A DNA stretch of 64,000 nt from Corynebacterium meitnerae (lineage in GTDB: Bacteria > Actinomycetota > Actinomycetes > Mycobacteriales > Mycobacteriaceae): the NCBI RefSeq assembly GCF_027570075.1, contig NZ_JAKMUS010000010.1, positions 24,039-88,038 of the forward strand. The letters run 5' to 3'. Shown in pieces: positions 8,255 through 17,492 of this stretch. How positions within the stretch are numbered: the stretch's first letter is position 1; each line of letters starts with the position of its first letter. A program made the position numbers and the translations under genes. A model generated the notes under the pieces. It did not search any database. It saw only the letters and a program-made list of their open reading frames with translations, and was not told the DNA's origin.

Positions 8255-9304
8255 GTGGAACAACGCAGTCGGTGGATGATCGTGGCACCCGTATCGGTGC
8301 TGCTGGGGTATGCGCTGACGCTGCTCCACGTGCCGGCGGCGTGGATTCTGGGTGCGATCATCGTGTCCGGCGCCTCCGCCCTGGGTACGGGGCGGGAGCT
8401 GAAGCTCAACGCGACGTTCTACCAGTTCTGCCGCGGCATCATCGGTGTCATCGCGGCGCTGCCGCTGGCTGGGGTGCCCGTGCGAGAACTCGCGCGCTAT
8501 TTGGTGCCGGGGCTGGTGTCGGCGGCGGTGATCGTGGGCATCGGATTCGTCGGCGGGCTGCTGCTGGCCGGCTACTCCACCAAGCACGGGGAGGGAGTCA
8601 GCCGGGAGACCGGTGTGCTGTCCATGCTCTCCGGCGGGGCGTCCATCATGATGGCGCTGGCCACCGAACTCGGCGCCAACATGCGCTACGTGGCGCTCAC
8701 CCAGTACCTGCGGCTGCTGGCGGTGTCCATGACGCTGCCGCTCGTCGCGTCCTTCCTACCCGCACCCGGCGACAACCATGCCGCGGGCATCGAGGTCACC
8801 TGGTGGATGTGGGTGCTGGTGGTGGCGGTGGCGATCATCGGGAAGCCAATCGCTGCCTGGTGCCACATTCCCGTGCCGGCGGTGTTTGGGCCGCTGATCC
8901 TCACAGCGATCATCGCGAGCCTTCTGCCCGTCCCCATCGCCCCGCCGGAGCCACTGGCCGTCATCGCGTTCATGTCCATCGGCTGGGCCTGCGGTGGGGG
9001 GCTCAGCGTCCCCGCTTTGAAGCACTTCGCCAGCCTGTTGCCGGCCACCATCGCCTTCATCGTCGTGGTCATGGGTGCCTGCGCCGGCACCGGCTGGGTG
9101 GTGGCCAAGTGGCTGGGCATCACCTACTTCGAGGGTTACCTAGCCACCAGCCCCGGCGCGATTGAGACGGTGCTGGCGCTGTCGTCTGAAGGCGGCGGGG
9201 GTCCAGCGGTGGTGTCGTTGCAGCTGATTCGGCTCATCTGCATCGTGGTATTCGCGGCGGCGCTGCCAACGATTTTGCGCCGCATGGACAAGCGCCGCGG
9301 CTAG
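8255..9304 (+). CDS. AbrB-family integral membrane protein (PF05145-like)
   Basis: 349 residues, about ten hydrophobic segments, in two similar halves: PAAWILGAIIVSGASALGTGRELKLN in the first and VPAVFGPLILTAIIASLLP in the second. SPGAIETVLALSSEGGGGPAVVSLQLIRLI at the end is diagnostic of the AbrB/putative ammonia monooxygenase family. Despite its database name it is a membrane protein of unknown transport role, not a DNA-binding regulator. The GTG at 8255 is selected from the -10 box. It is divergent from the TauE gene; the 3' end overlaps the DUF885 gene by 4 nt. Confidence 0.85.
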   Translation: MEQRSRWMIVAPVSVLLGYALTLLHVPAAWILGAIIVSGASALGTGRELKLNATFYQFCRGIIGVIAALPLAGVPVRELARYLVPGLVSAAVIVGIGFVGGLLLAGYSTKHGEGVSRETGVLSMLSGGASIMMALATELGANMRYVALTQYLRLLAVSMTLPLVASFLPAPGDNHAAGIEVTWWMWVLVVAVAIIGKPIAAWCHIPVPAVFGPLILTAIIASLLPVPIAPPEPLAVIAFMSIGWACGGGLSVPALKHFASLLPATIAFIVVVMGACAGTGWVVAKWLGITYFEGYLATSPGAIETVLALSSEGGGGPAVVSLQLIRLICIVVFAAALPTILRRMDKRRG

Positions 9305-10959
9305 GCGCCCAGAATCTGGTGCGCCAAGATTTCCATCGGCATGGAGCCCAAGCGCAGGGCCTTGTCGTGGAACTCACGCAGGCCCATGCCGCGCTCGCGG
9401 GCCTTGGCGCGCAGGTCCATCCAATCGCGGTACCCAAGGGCATAGGAGGTGGCCTGGGCAGGCCAACCCATGTAGCGGTCAATCTCGAAGGTGAGGTTCT
9501 GCTCATTCATCGCGGTGTTCTCGCGCAGGAAGGCCTTGGCGTAAGCGGCGTCCCAGTGGCCACTGCCGTCTGGGGTCTTCTTTTGCAGGTGCACGCCGAT
9601 GTCCACGGCCACGCGGGCCATGCGCAGGCGGAGAGAGTCGAGGAGGCCCATGCGGTAGGCGGGGTCGTCGAAAAGCCCGAGCTCACCCATGAGGGCCTCG
9701 GCGTACACAGCCCAGCCTTCGCCGTGCGCGGCGTTCCAGTTGATGGCGCGGCGCCACAGGTTGAGGGTGTCTCGCTGCGTCATCGCGATGCCTTGCTGCA
9801 CGTGGTGGCCCGGCACACCCTCGTGGCAGATGCGGGCGAGCTCATGCCAAGTGTGGAACGCGTCTTGGCCCTCCGGCACGGACCAACACAGCAGGCCAGG
9901 GCGCGTGAGGTCCTCCGACGGCGGGGTGTACAGCATGCCGCCAGTGCCGGTCTCTTCCACGCGGCATTCCAGCGTGCGGATCTCCTCCGGCAGGGTGAAC
10001 ATGGTGCCGTCGAGGCGCTCAATCAGCTGGTCAGTGGTCCGTTGCATCCACTCCACGAGCGCGTGGCGGTCCGTGATCGTGTAATTCGGGTCCGCGTCCA
10101 GGCGCTTGCAGGCGCCGCGGGGGGTGCATTCATCGCCGAAAAGCTCGCGCGCGACAGCTTCTTGCTTATCGACGACCCCCCTCAACTCCTCCAACGCCCA
10201 CTCATACGCATCGTCCAAATCCACCGACCGGCCGAGGAACGCCTCCGCGAACAGCTCGTAGCGCTCCCGTCCCACGGCATCCGCGTGGTGGGCCAGCGGG
10301 GCGAGCTCGGTGGAGAGCCAATCCGCCATCTCGCTGAACGCATCCTTGGCCTGGGCAACCGCCTCTGCGTCGGGGGCGAGGCCGAGGGTTTCCAGGAGGG
10401 AGCCGTCATCGCCGAGCGCTTCGCACTGGCTGATCACGGCGTCGATCTGGCGCTGTGTGGCCACGTCGCCATGGCTGGCGGCCTCCGCCAGGGACTCCCG
10501 GTAGCCGGTCAGCGATGCCCGCACCGCGAACAGGCGGGACGTGAGGTTGTCCAGGTCCTCCTGCGTCTCCTTCGGCATCACCGTCAGGCAGTTGCGGATC
10601 ACCTGCACCGGGGACGTCACGTTATTGAGCGCCCGCAGGTTCTCACCAGCGTGGTGCAGATCCAACTCCACCGCCATCCGGTCACGCAGGATGGCGCCGG
10701 TGACGTAATCGACGGCATCAAAATCATCGTCGTCGTCCGAGCAGTCCGTCCCGTCATTCAATGCGTCCACGTCCGCAATCAGATCCCTGATGCGATCCGC
10801 TACCGCGCCCCAGTGCTCTGGGGAGAAATCCTGCAACTGGTCGTCATGCCCAGGGATGCCCAACTCCGTGGCCAAGGTAGGCGAAAGCTCCGCAAGGTCA
10901 TACACAAAGTCCTCGCAGGTGGCATCAAGCAGGGACGGCTGCCGCTCCGGTGAACTCAT
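9301..10959 (-). CDS. DUF885 family protein (putative zinc metallopeptidase)
   Basis: 552 residues, cytosolic, no signal peptide. The HEGVPGHHVQQG segment in the C-terminal half matches the HExxGHH-type motif of DUF885 proteins and resembles a zinc-peptidase active site. Downstream blocks such as AHGEGWAVYAEALMGELG and the YALGYRDWMDLRAKA end are also typical of the family. It probably hydrolyses peptides or conjugates, but the substrate is unknown. The ATG at 10959 follows TACACT by 8 nt, again suggesting a leaderless transcript. Monocistronic by its neighbours. Confidence 0.85.
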   Translation of the reverse strand: MSSPERQPSLLDATCEDFVYDLAELSPTLATELGIPGHDDQLQDFSPEHWGAVADRIRDLIADVDALNDGTDCSDDDDDFDAVDYVTGAILRDRMAVELDLHHAGENLRALNNVTSPVQVIRNCLTVMPKETQEDLDNLTSRLFAVRASLTGYRESLAEAASHGDVATQRQIDAVISQCEALGDDGSLLETLGLAPDAEAVAQAKDAFSEMADWLSTELAPLAHHADAVGRERYELFAEAFLGRSVDLDDAYEWALEELRGVVDKQEAVARELFGDECTPRGACKRLDADPNYTITDRHALVEWMQRTTDQLIERLDGTMFTLPEEIRTLECRVEETGTGGMLYTPPSEDLTRPGLLCWSVPEGQDAFHTWHELARICHEGVPGHHVQQGIAMTQRDTLNLWRRAINWNAAHGEGWAVYAEALMGELGLFDDPAYRMGLLDSLRLRMARVAVDIGVHLQKKTPDGSGHWDAAYAKAFLRENTAMNEQNLTFEIDRYMGWPAQATSYALGYRDWMDLRAKARERGMGLREFHDKALRLGSMPMEILAHQILGA

Positions 10960-11084
10960 AAGGGAACAGTGTACCGATGATCCTTCCCATTCGAGTGAGC
11001 CCTATGAACGGACGTGACCACGCCCGTGGACGCCGCTGCCAACGCACTTCTGGCCCCGATAGCGGATCTTGCCTAGGTAGGTCG

Positions 11085-11090
11085 TAATAT
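11085..11090 (+). promoter_or_regulatory. Putative -10 box of the ROK gene (leaderless)
   Basis: TAATAT, a five-of-six match to TATAAT, ends 7 nt before the ATG at 11098 with no intervening ribosome-binding site. Confidence 0.55.
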
Positions 11091-11097
11091 ATTCGCT

Positions 11098-12153
11098 ATG
11101 AAGACCCAGTGGTCCGCGTTTTCTCGCCCGCACAATCCCACGGCGAAATGCCTCCACCTCGTACGCCTCAACCCGGTGACCTCACGCAGTGAGCTGGTCA
11201 CCGCGACCGGCCTCTCACAGCCCACCGTGACCCGGGCCATCGCTGCGCTGATGGACGCCGGGTACGTCACCGAGCGCACCGACCTCACCCGCTCCCAGGG
11301 CCGCGGCCGGCCGATCATCCCGCTCGAGCTGACGGACACGCAGGCTGTCCACGCCGGCATCGCGGTGGGTACGGGCTCCACCTACGTGGCGCTCTTTGAC
11401 ATCAAGGGCCGCACCATCCGCGACTCCGAACTAGACATCCACGTCGCCGACATGAGCCAGGACGACTTCATCCAGCACATCATGGCCGGGCTGAACCGCC
11501 TCATGGCGGACCTGTCGCGGCCGCTGGCCACGGTGGGGGTGACTACGTCCGGTAGCGTCAGCCCCGACGGCGTGGTCAACGCGCCGAACCTGGGGTGGAA
11601 GGATGCGCCGTTCGGCTCCGAGATGCGGGAGCAGTTCTCGGTGCCGGTGCAGGTGACGTCGGCGGTGTCCGCGATCGTCGGGTCGGAGATCCAGTCCGCG
11701 CTGACCATTGACGGCGCACCGATGATGGCGCTGTTCGCGGATGACTCGATCGGTGCGGCCGTCACGCAGGACAAGGGGGTTCTGCCCATCGCGGTTGACC
11801 GGCCGGATCTGACCACGCACGGGGTGCTGGGCGAGCAGTCGCTGGTGAGCGCGGTGCAGGCTGCCCAGTCGGATGCGGCGCTACGCAAGGTGCTGGATGA
11901 GCGCGCGGAGACCATCGGGAAGCTCGCCGCGGAACTCATGCAGGAGCATTCGACTCCGGCGTTGGTTGTCGCAGGCTCCGCGCTTATCGACGATCCCGCC
12001 GCCCCCGCCCTCTTCGCCCGCTCCGTCCGGTCCGTGCTGCCGGAGGCATCGCTGCGGATGATCCCCACGCACCGCGAAATGGTGCGCGATATTGCCCGGG
12101 CGGTGGCGCTAGATCTGGTACTCCGTGAGCCCCTCTCGGTGACGACGCCCTAG
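11098..12153 (+). CDS. ROK-family transcriptional regulator
   Basis: 351 residues. The N-terminal 70 residues hold a MarR-like winged helix (VTSRSELVTATGLSQPTVTRAIAALMDAGYVTERT), joined to a ROK sugar-kinase-like fold (VTTSGSVSPDGVVNAPNLGW). The classical ROK ATP-binding and zinc motifs (LGxGxGGG, CxCGxxGC) are absent, so it is a non-catalytic regulator of the NagC/Mlc type rather than a kinase. No sugar genes lie next to it, so the regulon is unclear. The 3' end overlaps the convergent carbonic-anhydrase gene by 45 nt. Confidence 0.85.
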   Translation: MKTQWSAFSRPHNPTAKCLHLVRLNPVTSRSELVTATGLSQPTVTRAIAALMDAGYVTERTDLTRSQGRGRPIIPLELTDTQAVHAGIAVGTGSTYVALFDIKGRTIRDSELDIHVADMSQDDFIQHIMAGLNRLMADLSRPLATVGVTTSGSVSPDGVVNAPNLGWKDAPFGSEMREQFSVPVQVTSAVSAIVGSEIQSALTIDGAPMMALFADDSIGAAVTQDKGVLPIAVDRPDLTTHGVLGEQSLVSAVQAAQSDAALRKVLDERAETIGKLAAELMQEHSTPALVVAGSALIDDPAAPALFARSVRSVLPEASLRMIPTHREMVRDIARAVALDLVLREPLSVTTP

Positions 12154-12633
12154 GTCCACGTACTTTGCCGCGTGGGTGATGAGCCCGGCGCGCTCCTCTA
12201 CACTGAGTTCCCGGCGCACCTTGGCGGGGACGCCGGCTGCGAGGGAGCCGTCGGGGATGTCCTGGCCCTCAAGGACCACCGCCCCACCCCCAATGATGCA
12301 GCCGGTGCCGATGGTGGAGTGCGCTAGGACGGTGGCGCCCATGCCGATGAGGGTGCCGTTGCTGATGCGCTCCCCGTGCACCATGGCCAGGTGGCCGATG
12401 GTGACGTCCTCCCCGATCACGTGTTCCGTGCCTGTTTGCACGTGGATGACGCTGCCGTCCTGGATGTTGGTGCGGGCGCCGATGTGGATAGCGCCGACGT
12501 CGCCACGAATAACCACGCCAGGGAAGATAGCCACGTCCGGGCCGATGGTGACGTTACCGATGATGGTGGCCTCCCTGGCCACATACGCCGACGGATCAAT
12601 GACCGGGTGGGCGCCTTCGAAGCTGTAGAGCAT
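12109..12633 (-). CDS. Gamma-type carbonic anhydrase family protein
   Basis: 174 residues of hexapeptide repeats forming a left-handed beta-helix (for example ATIIGNVTIGPDVAIFPG, IGMGATVLAHSTIGTGCIIGGG), ending in a helical tail. Histidines in VIHVQTG and VTIGHLAMVHGER correspond to the zinc site of gamma-carbonic anhydrases (PaaY/YrdA/CaiE group). Hydration of CO2 is plausible, but many members lack measurable activity. It begins 5 nt after the stop of the GT87 gene and is likely co-transcribed with it, though no functional link is evident. Confidence 0.87.
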   Translation of the reverse strand: MLYSFEGAHPVIDPSAYVAREATIIGNVTIGPDVAIFPGVVIRGDVGAIHIGARTNIQDGSVIHVQTGTEHVIGEDVTIGHLAMVHGERISNGTLIGMGATVLAHSTIGTGCIIGGGAVVLEGQDIPDGSLAAGVPAKVRRELSVEERAGLITHAAKYVDLGRRHREGLTEYQI

Positions 12634-12638
12634 GCGCC

Positions 12639-13850
12639 TTAGCGTAGCTGGAGGCGCGGTATCAGGGCGTGGATGATGTAGCCGAGAATCAGAGCCACAC
12701 CCGCGTACACGTACAGGCTGGAGCGGTGGTAACCCACGAGGGGTTCAAGGTTCGTGGCCGAAAACGGAACCATCACGATAAACAGCACGAGGCAGGACAC
12801 CAACCCCGCCAGCTGCGCTGGCATGATGCGCGCCGCCGCACGGTTCACGCCGACGAAGATGGCCACACCGAGCGGCATAATCCAGACCCAGTGGTGGTAC
12901 CAGGAAAACGGCGACACCAGGCACGACCCCATCCCCACCATGCCAACGGCCGCCGGCAGATTATCGCGCTGCACCGCCAGCCACGCGGCCCACGCGACGA
13001 GCGCCACGGTAAGCAGCGCCAACACCAGCCACACCGCTCCCGACTCGATGCCGAAGTCGCGTACCAGCACCGACTTGATCGACTGCGCCCCCGTATTCGA
13101 GTGCACGCCGACGCGGTCGGAGGAGAACATGGCGTCCGTCCAGAAGTGCTTCGCGTCCGGCACCGTCAGGAAACCAAGGGCGACGGTGGCAAGGAATACA
13201 ACGATGCTCCCCACCGCCGCTGCCCACCGCCGCTGCACCAAAAACAGCAGCCCGAAAAACGCCGGAGTGAGCTTAATGCCCGCGGCCAGACCCACGCCGA
13301 CGCCGGGCAGGCGACGTGTCTTGGGCAAGAAGTCCAAACACACCAGCACCATGAGCAGGATGTTCACCTGGCCCCAGAACAACGTGGCGTGCAGCGGCTC
13401 CGTCCCCAACAGGAAGAAAGCAGCCATGGCAGGAAGGATCACCACGAACGCCGGCGTCATCTTCACCCCCAGCCGCACGAAACACAGCCACAACACCAGC
13501 ATGGTGCCCGCGATGGACATGGTGTGCCACAGCACCGTCACCTCGAGATCCCCAAACACACCCAGCCACGAAAACAGCAGGCCCGAAAACGGTGGGTATG
13601 TGAACGGCAGATCATTAAAAATATTCCCGGCGTACAGGGCGTCCCCCGCCGACACACGCTCCCCACCGCGCAGGTAAATCCACAGGTCAAGCGGGATATC
13701 CGTCTTGAACACGCTGTCTAACGTGTCAGAGTTCGCCCGATAGCGCAGCAGCACAACAATAAACGCCAACGGCAGCACCAACGCCGCCGTCATCTGCCCT
13801 GCCAACTGCTTCACATTGTGCTTCTCACTGCGCTTCTCACCGGTTTCCAC
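12639..13850 (-). CDS. GT87-like (DUF2029) polyprenyl-phosphate-mannose mannosyltransferase
   Basis: 403 residues with about ten to twelve membrane helices. The first extracytoplasmic loop holds DIPLDLWIYLRGGERVSAGDALYA, including the Asp that acts as catalytic base in GT-C fold enzymes, followed by LPFTYPPFSGLLFSW. In corynebacteria and mycobacteria GT87 enzymes add mannose or arabinose to lipomannan, lipoarabinomannan or arabinogalactan on the outer face; which acceptor is used here is open. The GTG at 13850 is 7 nt after TATCTT (13858-13863) and has no ribosome-binding site. Confidence 0.8.
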   Translation of the reverse strand: METGEKRSEKHNVKQLAGQMTAALVLPLAFIVVLLRYRANSDTLDSVFKTDIPLDLWIYLRGGERVSAGDALYAGNIFNDLPFTYPPFSGLLFSWLGVFGDLEVTVLWHTMSIAGTMLVLWLCFVRLGVKMTPAFVVILPAMAAFFLLGTEPLHATLFWGQVNILLMVLVCLDFLPKTRRLPGVGVGLAAGIKLTPAFFGLLFLVQRRWAAAVGSIVVFLATVALGFLTVPDAKHFWTDAMFSSDRVGVHSNTGAQSIKSVLVRDFGIESGAVWLVLALLTVALVAWAAWLAVQRDNLPAAVGMVGMGSCLVSPFSWYHHWVWIMPLGVAIFVGVNRAAARIMPAQLAGLVSCLVLFIVMVPFSATNLEPLVGYHRSSLYVYAGVALILGYIIHALIPRLQLR

Positions 13851-13857
13851 AGTGAAG

Positions 13858-13863
13858 AAGATA
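13858..13863 (-). promoter_or_regulatory. Putative -10 box of the GT87 gene (leaderless)
   Basis: TATCTT on the minus strand, 7 nt before the GTG start at 13850. Confidence 0.45.
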
Positions 13864-13880
13864 CCCCCTGAGTAGGCGAA

Positions 13881-15302
13881 TCAGCGGAAAGGAACCTCCC
13901 CTTGTGCGCGACGTAATTTACGAGTCCGCAACCTCTCCGGATTCTTCGCCAACTTCTCCATCGTCCGCACCGCGCACATCACGTGCGCCTCCTTCGAATT
14001 GGAGTAGAAAGCCTGCGCCGCCGCCGGCAGCTTCGGCACCGCATGCAACGGCAGGTCCGACACGGCCAGCAACGTCCCATACGGCACCCGGTACCGGTAG
14101 CCATTCGCGGCGATGGTGCAGGACTCCATGTCCACCGCCACCGCCGTTGACCCCCGCAACCACGCCCACAGGTCCTGCGGGGTCTGCCACTCCCAATTGC
14201 GGTCATCCGTGGACAGCACCGTGCCGGTGCGCATGAGGGACTGCTCCTCCTCCCCATAGATCCGCTTTACGGACTTCTCCAGAGTCCGCTGGATCTCCGG
14301 GATCGCCGGGATGGGCAGCTCGCGCTCAATATGGTTGTTCAGCACATGGTCGCGGCGCTCATAGGCGTTGCCGAGGATGAGGTCCCCAATGCGCATGCGG
14401 GCGTCCAGGCCGGCGCAGTGCCCGATCATGATCCAACACTCTGGGCGCAGAACCGCCAGACAGTCCGTGATCGTCTTCGCGTTCGACGGCCCGACCCCAA
14501 TGTTGATCATGGTCACGCCCGAATTGTTCTCCGCCACCAAGTCATAGCGCGGCATCTGGTAGCGCGAGACCAGGTCAGCAGCCACGGCATCAACGTCCGC
14601 GCCACCAGACGCGACGTCCGCGGGGGTGATACGCCGCCCATTTGGCAGGAGCAGGGCGGTGTACCGGGTCCCCTCCCGCGCCAGTTCACTCAAGCCGAAG
14701 CGGACGAACTCGCGGGTGTGCATGTCGTAGTTGGTGAACAGGATGTAGCGCTGCACCGATTCCACGGGGATGCCGGTGTAGTGCTCGATGCGTTCGCAGG
14801 CGATGTCGAAGCGTTGGGGCCCGAAGTGGAAGAGGGGTTTTTCGGGGGAGTGGAAGGCGTCCCAGTCGCCGTCGATAATTGCATCGTGCACATCGTCGAG
14901 CGTGGGGCGCGGGATGTCTGTGCGGCGCGCTTCACTGACTTGGCCGAGGCCGCGGATGTATTCGGGCGGGATGCCCACGTCGGAGTAGCCGACCGAGATC
15001 TCGCACGGGTAGTTCGCGGCGAGGCATTCCAACTGGTGGCGCAGGTAGGCCTCCATCATGTCGGGCCGGGAGATCACCGCCGAGTAGGTGCCGGCCTCAT
15101 CGACGTAGCCGAAGGGCTGGGAGCGGTCGATCGGCCGCCACTCGGTGATGCTCACCGCGATCTTCGGGTACAAAACCTCGTTGTAGCGCGAAAAATCGCC
15201 GGTGGCAACGCATTCACGCGCACGTTCGCATGACGCCGCATACAGCTCTTTTAGCTTATCGACGCCCTCACTCACACTTCCCATTACATCCAACTGCCCC
15301 AT
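13881..15302 (-). CDS. amn: AMP nucleosidase
   Basis: About 473 residues. It matches AMP nucleosidase along its length: an N-terminal regulatory domain (DKLKELYAASCERARECV, FGYVDEAGTYSAVISRPDMMEAYLRHQLE), and a C-terminal nucleoside-phosphorylase-like domain (MINIGVGPSNAKTITDCLAVLRPECWIMIGHCAGLD, DMESCTIAANGYRYRVPYGTLLAVSD). The enzyme splits AMP into adenine and ribose 5-phosphate and helps control the adenylate pool. Start choice is uncertain: a TTG at 15311 and ATGs at 15302 and 15284 are all in frame, and none has a convincing ribosome-binding site; E. coli Amn starts about 13 residues before the DKL motif. Confidence 0.92.
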   Translation of the reverse strand: MGQLDVMGSVSEGVDKLKELYAASCERARECVATGDFSRYNEVLYPKIAVSITEWRPIDRSQPFGYVDEAGTYSAVISRPDMMEAYLRHQLECLAANYPCEISVGYSDVGIPPEYIRGLGQVSEARRTDIPRPTLDDVHDAIIDGDWDAFHSPEKPLFHFGPQRFDIACERIEHYTGIPVESVQRYILFTNYDMHTREFVRFGLSELAREGTRYTALLLPNGRRITPADVASGGADVDAVAADLVSRYQMPRYDLVAENNSGVTMINIGVGPSNAKTITDCLAVLRPECWIMIGHCAGLDARMRIGDLILGNAYERRDHVLNNHIERELPIPAIPEIQRTLEKSVKRIYGEEEQSLMRTGTVLSTDDRNWEWQTPQDLWAWLRGSTAVAVDMESCTIAANGYRYRVPYGTLLAVSDLPLHAVPKLPAAAQAFYSNSKEAHVMCAVRTMEKLAKNPERLRTRKLRRAQGEVPFR

Positions 15303-15329
15303 GCCGCCCAAGCCTATAAGATCCTCGGT

Positions 15330-16139
15330 GTGAAGAAGCGGTATGCGGCGCTGGCGAGCGTCTTCCTGGTGACTGGGGTTGCCATGGGAGGCTGCTCGCG
15401 GGTGGCGGAACCGGCTACACCTGAGGGGCCTGCTCCTGAAGTCGGGGCGGTGTCTGGGGCGCGGCTGGATCTCAGTGGCCTGTCTAAGAAGGTCGCGGCA
15501 ATCGAGGAAGAAACGGGCGTCCAGGTGGGCGTGGCCATCTTCGACGGCACCCAGGATGTGACGGCCGGTTCAGTGGGAGTGCTGCCGGCGTGGTCCACGA
15601 TCAAGGTGCCGATCGCGCTGGTGGCGCAGGAACACTGCGCGTACGGGGAGGCTGCGGTGCCGGACCTCACGGAGGCGGCCATCGAGTGGTCGGACAATGA
15701 CGCCACGAACCAACTGTGGTCCTGCATCGGGCCAGACGCGGAGGCGGAGAAGTTGGTGTCGGAGGAGATCGCGAAGAGTGGCATCACCGTCGCCCCGGAG
15801 GCCGCATGGGGCGCCACCGTGTGGACTTTGCCTGGTCAGGCGCGGTACGGGCACTACTTGGCGTCGCTGCCCGCAGACAACCCGGTGATCGTGGAGATGC
15901 ATAAAATTGTCGACGAACATCGCTACGGCCTCGGCCAACTCGATAATGTGCCCTTCAAGGGCGGCTGGTCCGACGCACCCGATGGGTCGTGGCACACCCG
16001 CCAATTCGGGTTCACCACGGTGGGTGACACCACCTACGGCATCGCCATCGGTGCCCGTTCCCTCGACGGCTCCGAGGAAGACTGCCAAGAGGCACTCACC
16101 CGTGTCGCCGACTATCTCAAGGAGGCAAAGGTTGACTGA
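15330..16139 (+). CDS. Class A beta-lactamase-like serine hydrolase lipoprotein
   Basis: 269 residues. A basic N-terminus, hydrophobic core and lipobox ending at Cys22 predict an exported lipoprotein. The mature part has the penicillin-recognising fold motifs in order: S89-T-I-K92 (SxxK nucleophile), S121-D-N123 (SDN), and a KGG triad near residue 210. The protein lacks an obvious Glu166 omega-loop signature, so it may be a serine hydrolase or DD-peptidase-like protein rather than a drug-hydrolysing lactamase. The GTG start lies 9 nt after TATAAG. Its last 8 nt overlap the M20 peptidase start, so the two are translationally coupled; both could act on cell-wall peptides. Confidence 0.75.
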   Translation: MKKRYAALASVFLVTGVAMGGCSRVAEPATPEGPAPEVGAVSGARLDLSGLSKKVAAIEEETGVQVGVAIFDGTQDVTAGSVGVLPAWSTIKVPIALVAQEHCAYGEAAVPDLTEAAIEWSDNDATNQLWSCIGPDAEAEKLVSEEIAKSGITVAPEAAWGATVWTLPGQARYGHYLASLPADNPVIVEMHKIVDEHRYGLGQLDNVPFKGGWSDAPDGSWHTRQFGFTTVGDTTYGIAIGARSLDGSEEDCQEALTRVADYLKEAKVD

Positions 16140-17430
16140 ACAAACCACGATTGATCTGCTGCGCCAGCTCATCCGCAACGCGTGCGTCAATGATCTGACC
16201 GCGGATTCTGGCCAGGAGGTGCGCAACGCTGAGACCCTGGAGGAGTTCTTCGCCGGCACCGATGTGAAGGTGCAGCGCTTTGAACCCCACCCCGGTCGTG
16301 TGTCCGTCGCGTTCACCGTCGAGGGCACGGACCCCGAGGCGGAGCCGTTGACGTTGTTGGGGCATACGGATGTGGTGCCCGTCGATAACCCGAAATGGAC
16401 GAAGGATCCGTTCGGCGCGGAGATTGAGAACGGACGCATCTACGGACGTGGCGCGATGGACATGCTGTTCATCACCGCGGCGATGGCCGTTGTCACGCGC
16501 GAAGTGGCGCAGTCGGCGGAGCGCCCGCGCGGCACCTTGACCTTCGTGGCCTGCGCTGATGAGGAGGCCCGCGGTGGCCTTGGTGCCGGCTGGATCGCCG
16601 AGCACGAGCCGGATGCGTTCAGCTGGCGCAACTGCCTGTCTGAGACGGCCGGGTCGCACCTGCCGGATGCTCTCGTCGTGGTGGTGGGTGAAAAGGGTGC
16701 GGCGCAGCGTCGCATCACCATCCACGGCGATGCCGGCCACGGGTCCGCGCCGTATGGGCGCGAGTTGACGGTGGGGCTGGTGGGTGAGGTCGCCCGCCGA
16801 TTAGCAAGCATTGAGCCACCCGTTGTCTCCGATGACCTGTGGAAAGGCTACGTGCGCGCCTTCCGCTTCGACCCTGCCACGGAGGAGCAACTGTTGCGCG
16901 GGGAGAACTACGAGGCCCTCGGTCCGCTTGCCCGCTACTCCCACGCGATGAGCCACCTGACCGTGTCGCCGACCGTTCTTCGCGCGGGCGGGGCGATCAA
17001 CGTGCTGCCGTCGAACGCGTACGTGGAGCTGGACATTCGTCCGCTTCCTGGACAGACGCAGGAGGAAGTCGACGAGGTGCTGCGTGAGGCACTCGGTGAT
17101 CTGGCGGAGCGTGTGGAAATCGAGCACTTGATCACTGAGGACGCCACCGTCTCCCCCGCCTCTGGGCCGCTGTATGAGGCGATCGTGGAGACGTACGGGG
17201 AGTTCTTCCCCGGCGTGCCCGTGGTGCCGACGATTGCTGCCGGCGGCTCCGACCTCCGCTTTGGCCGCCGCAAAGGTGGCGTGGGCTACGGGTTTGCCCT
17301 GCATGCGGCCGGTCGTGGGTTTGGTGAAGTGCTAGACCAACTGCACTCGCACGACGAGTACGTCGAGGTCGAAGATGTGGAACTGACCACCAAGGCCTAC
17401 CGCTCCTTGGTGCAAAAGTTCGTGTTTTAA
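16132..17430 (+). CDS. M20-family metallopeptidase (dipeptidase/deacylase)
   Basis: 432 residues. Zinc-site motifs are in order: GHTDVVPVD (His and base Asp), GRGAMDM (bridging Asp), ADEEARGG (general base Glu and ligand Glu), and a late LHSHDEY region supplying the last His. The dimerisation domain (KGAAQRRITIHGDAGHGSAPYG) is present. It removes acyl groups or cleaves dipeptides in the cytosol. A longer frame reaches back to 15907, but a perfect GGAGG at 16121-16125, 6 nt before the TTG at 16132, settles the start, coupled to the upstream lipoprotein gene. Confidence 0.9.
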   Translation: MTEQTTIDLLRQLIRNACVNDLTADSGQEVRNAETLEEFFAGTDVKVQRFEPHPGRVSVAFTVEGTDPEAEPLTLLGHTDVVPVDNPKWTKDPFGAEIENGRIYGRGAMDMLFITAAMAVVTREVAQSAERPRGTLTFVACADEEARGGLGAGWIAEHEPDAFSWRNCLSETAGSHLPDALVVVVGEKGAAQRRITIHGDAGHGSAPYGRELTVGLVGEVARRLASIEPPVVSDDLWKGYVRAFRFDPATEEQLLRGENYEALGPLARYSHAMSHLTVSPTVLRAGGAINVLPSNAYVELDIRPLPGQTQEEVDEVLREALGDLAERVEIEHLITEDATVSPASGPLYEAIVETYGEFFPGVPVVPTIAAGGSDLRFGRRKGGVGYGFALHAAGRGFGEVLDQLHSHDEYVEVEDVELTTKAYRSLVQKFVF

Positions 17431-17492
17431 CGCAAAAGTTTTCTTCCGAACACCCTGCCCCGAAGGGTGGACGTGCATTATCTTGGGGGACT

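Noticed and set aside
12376..12642. Coding frame opposite the carbonic anhydrase gene
   Set aside because: It mirrors the hexapeptide repeats of the real gene and lacks any start signal.
15907..16131. N-terminal extension of the M20 peptidase
   Set aside because: The extension overlaps the end of the lipoprotein gene in another frame, is Pro/Ser-rich and unlike the family; the GGAGG before the TTG at 16132 explains the real start.
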